A DNA stretch of 12,500 nucleotides from Botryococcus braunii (taxonomy: Eukaryota; Chlorophyta; Trebouxiophyceae): NCBI GenBank assembly GCA_002005505.1, contig KV908367.1, forward strand, positions 72,526 through 85,025, given 5' to 3'. How positions within the stretch are numbered: position 1 is the stretch's first letter; every line of letters begins with the position of its first letter. Both the position numbers and the translations under genes were made by a program. The notes under the pieces were generated by a model. It did no database searches. It was not told the origin of the DNA and saw nothing but the letters and a program-made list of their open reading frames with translations. Below, piece by piece: positions 1-12,500 of the stretch.

Positions 1-250
1 CATTACAATTTGATTGCCATCTTCGTGGGAAGGGACGCATCACCATACTGCGTAACAGGACCATGTCATGCCCTATGGCAGCAAGTTTGTTTTCCACCAC
101 TGTGTGTTTCAACTATTTGCCACTCTTATTTTCAGGGATTCAGCACTGAGTCCAGCCTTAACTGATTTGCTGGCCAAACTGTCCATTCACATGCTATGCC
201 TCCATGGGTTACATTTCACAAGCATTTCTTCCCAGCACCTCTGCAGCTCT
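1..250. other. unassigned upstream sequence
   Basis: Mixed sequence with no recognised exon, RNA gene or promoter motif. A stretch TTTTCAGGG near 130-138 resembles an acceptor, but the reading frames after it give no kinase-like protein. The missing N-terminal kinase exon could be here or before the window; no frame shows the expected start. Confidence 0.4.
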
Positions 251-260
251 CCCTCCCCCC

Positions 261-355
<95 letters not shown>

Positions 356-535
356 TGCCTCCCCCATCCTCCCTGTCTCTTTCTCTTCTTGGCCCCCCCT
401 CCTCTTTCTCCCTCCCTCCCTCTCTGTCTCCCTCCCTCCTCCCTCCCTCCCTTCCCCTCTCTCTGCCCCCTCCCCCGCCCTTGTACCTCCTCCCTCACCT
501 TCTCCTCGCTCCCTTCTGCCCTGTGTATGTGTAAC
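251..535. repeat. homopyrimidine tract: poly-C, (CT)41, then C/T-rich
   Basis: About 17 C residues are followed by a perfect CT run at 271-352, then nearly pure C/T sequence to about 510. Long homopyrimidine tracts can form triplex (H-DNA) structures. The ORFs here (Ser/Leu/Pro or Arg/Glu repeats) are by-products of the repeat. Confidence 0.97.
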
Positions 536-537
536 GT

Positions 538-663
538 GTGAGAGAGAGGGGGGAGAGTGGGAGGGAGAGGGAGAGGGAGGGCGAGATGGGAGGGGGGAAA
601 GAGAGGGGGGGAGTGGGGGGAGAGAGAGAGAGAGAGAGAGGAGGAGAGAGAGAGGAGAGAGAG

Positions 664-718
<55 letters not shown>
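538..718. repeat. homopurine GA-rich tract ending in a pure (GA) run
   Basis: Nearly uninterrupted G/A sequence with a pure GA run at about 679-717. It is roughly the reverse complement of the C/T tract that ends just before it, so the two form a large imperfect inverted repeat around the junction near 510-540. Confidence 0.96.
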
Positions 719-719
<1 letters not shown>

Positions 720-783
720 CGCGCGCGCGCGTGTGGGTGTGTGTGTGTGTGTGTGGGTGTGTGTGTGTGTGTGTGTGTGTGTA

Positions 784-838
<55 letters not shown>

Positions 839-874
839 CTGTGTGTGTGCGTGCGCGGGCGCACGCGGGCGCGC
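719..874. repeat. (CG)n then (GT)n runs, Z-DNA-prone
   Basis: A CG run at 719-731 is followed by interrupted GT runs to 849 (twice broken by ATCT at about 782 and 837), ending in a GC-rich cap. Alternating purine-pyrimidine sequence of this kind favours Z-DNA under supercoiling. Confidence 0.95.
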
Positions 875-961
875 CGTAAGCATTGGAGGGGGATCTCCGC
901 ATTTCTGGGTGGGCACACATTTGTGGTGCAGTTGGAAGCTGACACTTCTGCGGGGGGACAG
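875..961 (+). other. probable end of an upstream intron
   Basis: Non-repetitive sequence running into the acceptor GGGGACAG|ATT of the first recognised kinase exon. The frame is open and continuous with the exon, but the residues do not resemble a SnRK2 N-terminus. A GTAAGC motif at about 875 looks like a donor, but no coding sequence precedes it. Confidence 0.4.
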
Positions 962-6908
<5,947 letters not shown>

Positions 6909-7426
6909 CGGCAGTTGGGGTATCCCTAACTTGTGAATAGCCGTTTGGGAACACTTGCGGACATTTGGGGTTGGAGCCACTTGCGGACATGTGTCCAACA
7001 AAGTGATTCAAAGAAATTGCTGAATGGAAAATGTTTAGATTCAAACCACCTTGATATAAGGTTGGAACACTTAGGGACATGTGGGGTTGGAACTTTTGCG
7101 GACATGTGGGGTTGGGAGACATGCGGACATGTGGGGTAGGAACACATGCTGACATGCGGCATGTTGCATGCATGCGGACTTGTGGCACTTCGAATGCCCG
7201 AGGACATCTGTCCGGCCACAGCCGCCTGTGGGAGGTCCCGCGGCCCCTCCCACTGAGTACCGGGGGCCCGCCAGGAACGGGCAGCCTCAGCTATGGGAGG
7301 GATGCCGCAGCCCCCTGTTGGAATACAAAATTAACAATCTGAAACCTATCGAGAACTTTGTTCATGTGTAAGTCCATAGATTTTCTCCACCTCGACCCGA
7401 GGTGATCGCTTCGAGATCTATCCACA
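6909..7426 (+). other. sequence after the stop, probable 3' UTR or further intron
   Basis: It holds the minisatellite of about 24 bases and then a GC-rich patch at 7213-7315. A TGTAA motif (the chlorophyte-type polyadenylation signal) lies at 7367-7371, about 460 bases after the stop. No AATAAA is present nearby. The transcript end is not determined. Confidence 0.4.
6949..7195. repeat. minisatellite, about 24-base unit, downstream of stop
   Basis: Variants of GGAACACTTGCGGACATGTG followed by GGGTT recur at about 6948, 6972, 7064, 7089, 7113 and 7138, with a decayed copy near 7165. A unique stretch at about 6997-7060 splits the array in two. The copies near 7064-7138 are the best preserved. 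Confidence 0.88.
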
Positions 7427-7591
<165 letters not shown>

Positions 7592-7621
7592 CGAGCTTTG
7601 AGTGTTAGGTGGAGGACAACG

Positions 7622-7786
7622 ATGTTCTGCACGCGCCAGCAGCTGGCATTGGCGATAAGTTTTTTGTTGCTATTCTCTAGATTGTCTCGTGCCACTTCGT
7701 GCAGTCGTCCTCCATCCAGGTTCCCCGTGAAGGATGTGCTTGTTCTGTTAGAAGATTTTGGAATACCTTGCCATGGAAAGTCATGA
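7622..7786 (+). CDS. weak candidate: small ORF with secretory-leader-like N-terminus
   Basis: From ATG 7622 the frame gives 54 residues. It starts [20 protein letters not shown], then LSRATSC: a short basic start, a hydrophobic stretch ([11 protein letters not shown]) and a plausible cleavage area near RATS. The remainder ([20 protein letters not shown] and a few more) matches no family I know. It could be the first exon of an otherwise unseen gene; CCAG|GTTCCC at about 7718-7719 would serve as a donor. A chance ORF is equally likely. Confidence 0.15.
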   Translation: MFCTRQQLALAISFLLLFSRLSRATSCSRPPSRFPVKDVLVLLEDFGIPCHGKS

Positions 7787-7884
7787 CGTCGGAATCATGG
7801 GGATGGGCTAAGTGCCCCTCCTATTTCTCTGGGCATGTGATCTGTCTTTCAGTGGTCTTGGGTTCGATCCATCTTGTCCACATG

Positions 7885-7936
7885 TTTGGATCTGGAACCA
7901 AATGCTGGTTCCAGATCCAAATGCTTTTGCAAAAGC
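7885..7936. repeat. perfect 16-bp stem hairpin followed by a 14-base palindrome
   Basis: The arm TTTGGATCTGGAACCA (7885-7900) and its exact reverse complement TGGTTCCAGATCCAAA (7906-7921) enclose the 5-base loop AATGC. One base later GCTTTTGCAAAAGC (7923-7936) is itself a perfect palindrome. No poly-T or gene end adjoins, so a terminator is not implied. Confidence 0.93.
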
Positions 7937-9338
7937 AGGGAACCTGTTGGGGGCATTGACACACGTCTTACTGGGGTATTCCCCCCGGTGGTGTGTCTGT
8001 CTCGTCATCAGGTATATCGTAGAAGCAGCTGTGTTGTGAAAGCAGGAACCTATTAAGGATAACAGCATTTGCATGCTAGGGACTATTCTGGATGATCATG
8101 GACACGCATGTGAGATAGCGTGCTTTCGCAGTCATATGTGTGCGTGATTATCGACAAGCACCACCTGGGCAACTGATTTCTGTTGTGATGCTTGAAGAAT
8201 GGCGTGGGAGGAACGCGACAAGGGCGAGGTTCGTTAGAAGCGACAGGCAAGGAGGGCATGTGGACAGTCTAGGTAAAATGAAGGATGCCTCATGAAGGGG
8301 CAGCTTGATGATCATACAGCTCCCATGCAACCAACCTGTAGCTCGAAACCGAGCGGCAGTTGTGGCCAACCTTACGGTGTGGTAAATGAGCGCATTAAGG
8401 ATGATAGCGCAGGATGATAGTGCATACCTTCCATGCATATGCTATGAGGCTGTAGCAGGAACCTGGCTCAGGCCTTCCCTGGGTCTTGCTTCCGGGTTTG
8501 ATTCAAACTTTTTGTTTCGTATCTACTATCGTCACAGGGTTGCGGATGCTGGTTGTTGATGACCGGCAACAGCTGCAGCACGTGCCCAGTCTCCTGTGCA
8601 CAGTCTCCTCGTCCTTGTGCAGGGACGAGCAGACACATGTGGTGTGTCTAGCACGGCACCAAGAGGCTGCCACCTGTGCCTCACGTTGCATTCTTTCGGG
8701 TTTCTGGTGTCAGCAGCTCCGGCGAGCTCCAGCCGGTTGATGGCCGTACCAGGCTTAGGAAATGTGTGTTTGAGAATGGCACTCGTCACACTTGGAAGGT
8801 GATTACTTGGGTGGGGGAACGACCCTAATAAGGACGAGTGCACGAGTGATCTGGGAATGAGTACCAGGCCCAGCCCACAGATTTCCCGGTGGAGATTGAG
8901 ATGCGGCGGCTTTTAGAGCTTCTGTGCGCCTCCGTAATGTGGCATCCCGTACACGACGGTGGTGTGAGATCGACCTGAAGATTGTGGTCCTTAGAAAACT
9001 TGTCCGTAATATTGAGCGGCGAGCATGCACCTTGGGAGTGGCACTCACCACGAAGTCTAAGTCACGTGGAGTGACCAATCACGTGATTCCTCGAAAAGTT
9101 GAGTCCTGGAAGTCACTGGGATGGAAGTCCCTTCTTCGACCTGATTGAAGAGAGCCGCTGATGGCCGCACTCCTTCCCATGGTCGGGGAAAGACGTTCTG
9201 TGAAGCTGCCGACTAATCGACAGTATCTGCCATACCCGTCTCCAGTCTTTTTTTTTTCTAATCCTTTTTTAACAAGTGTTAAAGGGCCTCGGTAGATGTT
9301 GGCCACGGCATGGCTGAAGATCCGCCTGACTGGATTAG

Positions 9339-9394
9339 CAGTGCCCTGCTGCACGCAGAAGGGTGTTACCAGTGCCCTGCTGCACGCAGAAGGG
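9339..9394. repeat. perfect 25-base direct repeat, 31-base period
   Basis: CAGTGCCCTGCTGCACGCAG followed by AAGGG occurs at 9339-9363 and again at 9370-9394 with a 6-base spacer. The identity suggests a recent local duplication in otherwise unique sequence. Confidence 0.95.
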
Positions 9395-11773
9395 CGGGTT
9401 GTGCTGCAGTTTGGTAACGGTTTGCAACGCCCAGGTGTCTGACTAAGAGGCGGACGCTGGCAAGGGCCTTGCTTTGCTTAGGCAGGTGCTCATGTGGGTG
9501 TACTTGGTCAACCATAGTTTCTCCCGGTACCCCTGGATAGGAACCCACACTTCTTTCGTAGTAACCAACGGGGCATAATGATCTGGAACCCAGGGGTTTT
9601 AGGCACTGTTGTCATCAGCATGCTGCACGGACGTTTAAGAACGCCTCAAAAGCGTGTGTAATAGTAATAAATCATGCATGCATGTATTGCCATTTGTTTT
9701 GTGGCTGCGCTAGTACCTTTTGGGCAGCAAGGCCTGTTGTGCAGCGTGATAGATGGCCGGGAGTCATTTGATAGCGATGCAGCGCGCTGGATTGTGAGGC
9801 TGGGGAACGCCACTTGAGGCAAAAGGCGATGCTGCTTGCTAAAACTGGAGGCTGTAATCCCGAGTCCTAAAGCCGGGATTCTTCAAGATTGAGCTGCAAA
9901 GTTTTGGGCAAGTGCTTTCCCATAGATGAGGTAGGTCTGAGAACTGTGTTTTAGTTGCTTGACCCGTAGGCATCTGTGTCCTGCTGGCCACACAGCTGAT
10001 TCCATGGTACATCTTGGTGCTGTCCGTCTCGGCCTCCATCTGTTTCAACATTTTCACGTGAAACAGATTGCTTCAAATGTGCATTGATCCCGGAGTTCAT
10101 CCTCGATCTCGAATTCAAGCTCGTCATCAAGCGTTAAAGGTCGTGCAGAAGCCCATAATTCTTGTGGCAGGGAAGAAGGTTACCAATTATCGTGGTTTTT
10201 TATTGTCTTTTAGGTCGGGGAGTTGTCTTGACGCTAGGAGCAGCCAAGGGTGACCGCCAACGTGTTTTCTGTTGGATTTCTGTGTTTTGCTCCGTCCAAG
10301 GGACTGAGTAGGAGAACCATCCGGTTGGCCCCGTAGGAAAGCACTGCCCGCGTTAAGGGGTACTTTCTTCTTTCAAGTCCGTGTGTGCTTCATACTCGAT
10401 TGGGGCTGGTTAGGCGTATGTCTGAGCGGTTGTGCACCGCCTTTTGGATGACGCCTGTCTGCTTATTAGGCAATGCAGAGGCAGGGCGGTCGATGTGATG
10501 CTAGCAGATGTCCTTTAATCTTGGCTTTGGTTTCTCTAAGCTGGACAACCTGCTGTGAAAGGTTGTTCTAGCTCAAACCTTGCCTTTGACATTTGCGGTA
10601 CCCCAATGATGTGTCTGTTCTGCACCCGTCTTGTATGGCGCGTGTACTTTCCGTTGCGGTTCTCATAAGGTTGGCTTAGTTATATAAGCCTCCTATATGT
10701 ACAAGCAACGCAGTCCTCCCCGTATGGCGAGCATTCGCGTCACTCCTTCTATGAACAGGAAGCTAAACGCTCGTCCATGTCTGTTGCATTATGGGACAAC
10801 GTCTGTTCAGAGGCTCTTGTACAGCAACGTAAAGCCGCGAACAGGGGACCTGGCCATGGCCCATCAAACTCGTTGACCTGAGTAGTGCTGCTTATTGCTA
10901 CCCATAGTTCAAGAAAGCGCATCCCGAGGAGCTTCTAATAATGTGCTGTGGTCCAATGCCTGTGTAGTTGACTACATCATGAGTCATGAAGGAAGAGGTA
11001 AGACGGGTCATAATCGAGACCCTACAGCCCAGTCCAGGGGGTTCCTCACGTGTGAGTGATGCACATGTGCTGGAACCTAGTGGCGCTCTCAAGACACCCT
11101 GTCGCAAGTCCTCTTAGGATTTCTCCGATGCAAAAGGGGGAGAGGAGGGTAAGGAACGGCTATGCATTAATGCATTCCAATATTGACTTGGGCCGTCCTG
11201 GAATGACTTGTGTGTTCCAGATGTTTACGAGGTGGCCAAGGAATGGTTTAATTGTCAATGTCCCGCACGTAGGATACGCGGTTGCGGTTCGGATATGCTT
11301 CACTTTTTATATTCAAACAGTAAATACCGTGGTCAACGCCCTCGTTCGCATATTTGTGCTGGTATGGGGGGGGGGGGGCTTTTTGGCCTGTTTTGGCTTC
11401 GAGACATTATATTGGAAATAGAGGATTCAGGACATCGTGTACAACATGATGTACATCTGGCTCGCCAGACTGAGGTATAGTGCATTACAGATTTCAGGCT
11501 GTGACTCACAGCATCCTCTGACGTCATGTGTGGGCCTACCCTGGTCGTCCATGGGTCTGGACTCCAGGCATGCATATGCATTGCCCATTGTGTAATACAA
11601 AAAGTGTGAGCGACGAATGGTATGACGGAAGAGTTGATGCATTCCTGACAAAGTGTGGAGGTTGTAAATGGGATGGGTGAATATTGACGGAAAGTGGTAG
11701 GGTCGGATGGACGAAAATTTGTCTTGACAGCACATGTGCGGGCAGTGGATTCCGTTAGCTTGGCACCACGGGT
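9395..11773. other. no recognised gene; short palindromes only
   Basis: About 2.4 kb of unique, roughly 50 percent GC sequence. Visible items are CATGCATGCATG (9673-9684), a TAATAAA next to it (about 9665), a 7-bp stem (9856-9862 with 9874-9880), the hairpin at 10038-10068 and a G-run near 11366-11378. ORFs on both strands (for example 11208-11480 + and 11333-11848 -) show no domain I recognise. Confidence 0.5.
10038..10068. repeat. perfect 10-bp stem inverted repeat
   Basis: ATCTGTTTCA (10038-10047) and TGAAACAGAT (10059-10068) are exact reverse complements around an 11-base spacer containing CACG. It could fold as a hairpin; no associated gene is seen. Confidence 0.9.
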
Positions 11774-11836
11774 AGCATGTTGCGGACTTTGGTGAGCATG
11801 TTGCGCACCACGGTTAGCATGTTGCGCACTTTGGTT
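11774..11836. repeat. 21-base tandem triplicate
   Basis: Three units of AGCATGTTGCGCACTTTGGT plus one base (11774-11794, 11795-11815, 11816-11836), differing at a few positions (ACTTTGG against ACCACGG). The length is a multiple of three, so a minus-strand frame reads a heptapeptide repeat (VRNMLT plus one residue), but nothing else supports a gene there. Confidence 0.88.
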
Positions 11837-12500
11837 GGTTCTGTACATGTCCTGTGCAGGCGTCCAGGCCCCGGCCTATCCACATAGAAAGGAGTTGCCA
11901 CGCGTGGGAGTTTTTTTACGGTGGTAACAACGCCCTTGCCCATTTTTGGTCGCAGAAACCAAAGCAAGGAGTGAAAACTTTATGGATTGCTGGCTTCACT
12001 ACTACACAGCAAGCCCCGCTCGTTTGAATTACGTATTAGAGCAGGGACGAGCATTGGCTTAGCGACGCTTGAGGAGGTCTTTCAGCAGTAGCCCGACGAA
12101 CGTGGCAAAGCAATTAATGAAAGTATTTGTTGCATGGTTTTTGTTGGACAACATGCGGCTGGGTGGCAATTACAGCTGTGGGCCATCTACTACATCTGCC
12201 TTGTTTGAACCTGCGTATACAAGCCCCCGTATACTTCCCTCGTATACTTTGCTTCAATTCAAACCCCCATACAGGAGCTATTAGTCCACAGAAGATGGAC
12301 AATTGTTGACGCATATCTGCGGGGGTAACGGGATGGGATAAGGTTGGTAGAGGCATGAGACTTGTAGGATACTGGTTTACGGTTAGGATTCGCTTCACAT
12401 TTTGTTTTAGAGGCATTAAACAGTACTTTCACCCACCAGCCAGGACAGTAGCCTGTCAGTTGTTGCCAATTTCAGGGCAGGTGGGCGGGAAATCCTTGAC
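11837..12500. other. end of window, no recognised gene
   Basis: Unique sequence on both strands. CGTATAC occurs three times at 12214, 12228 and 12241, a weak local repeat. No tRNA, rRNA or protein family is recognisable. Confidence 0.5.

Larger units (their letters stand above)
7600..9338. other. intergenic or intronic sequence, no recognised gene
   Basis: Apart from the weak ORF and the hairpin, nothing codes recognisably on either strand. Phrases such as AGCAGGAACCT (about 8041, 8456) and ATTAAGGAT.A.AGC (about 8052, 8394) recur loosely, suggesting very old repeats. A T-rich run lies at about 9247-9258. Frames such as 8924-9148 (+) and 8148-8438 (-) show no motif. Confidence 0.5.

Noticed and set aside
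7850..7925. tRNA gene or tRNA-derived SINE suggested by GGTTCGATCC
   Set aside because: The T-arm does not pair properly, the B box is one base short, and no A box, anticodon arm or acceptor stem was found.
11208..11480. Frame reading DVYEVAKEWFNCQC after an acceptor-like TTCCAG
   Set aside because: It looks mildly protein-like but matches no family I know, has no partner exons and runs into a poly-G stretch.
11755..11967. Minus-strand ORF with heptapeptide repeats
   Set aside because: The repeat follows from the 21-base triplicate; there is no upstream signal or recognisable domain.
12214..12247. CGTATAC triplet as an operator-like array
   Set aside because: Only 7-base words with irregular spacing and no gene nearby; could easily be chance.

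Overview
The window is eukaryotic nuclear DNA and carries one recognisable gene: a serine/threonine kinase of the SnRK2 family, split into at least six exons on the + strand between about 962 and 6908. SnRK2 kinases are characteristic of the green lineage (land plants, streptophyte and chlorophyte algae). Long introns, heavy microsatellite load, mid-range GC and a C-terminus without the land-plant acidic ABA box fit a green alga best. The species cannot be named from the sequence.

Layout. 1-961: low-complexity DNA upstream of the first recognised exon: a C/CT tract, a GA tract facing it, then CG and GT runs. 962-6908: kinase exons at 962-1030, 1510-1712, 2684-2779, 3461-3684, 5194-5392 and 6605-6908. 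All junctions are in frame and the exons sum to 1095 bases (364 residues plus stop). The N-terminal start and roughly the first 10-30 residues were not found and may lie before the window. The first intron appears to use a GC donor. Introns hold (GA)n and (GT)n runs, two old minisatellites, and a diverged duplication of several hundred bases. 6909-7600: a minisatellite of about 24 bases directly after the stop, a GC-rich proline-coding patch, and a (GA)47 run framed by a 12-base direct repeat. 7600-12500: about 5 kb with no recognised gene. It holds a weak secretory-leader-like ORF, two hairpins, a 25-base direct repeat and a 21-base triplicate.

The predicted kinase keeps the ATP-binding lysine, alpha-C glutamate, catalytic aspartate, DFG, APE and the activation-loop serine that matches Ser175 of Arabidopsis OST1. 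It keeps the SnRK2 helix after the kinase domain but ends in a Pro/Gln/Asn tail. Two departures stand out: HRD reads NRD, and the glycine loop reads NEGTFG. The most unusual genomic feature is a tandem array of about 43 bases in the fourth intron. Its first unit is the end of the preceding coding exon with its 5' splice site, so the intron carries several near copies of that donor. No new multi-gene system was found.
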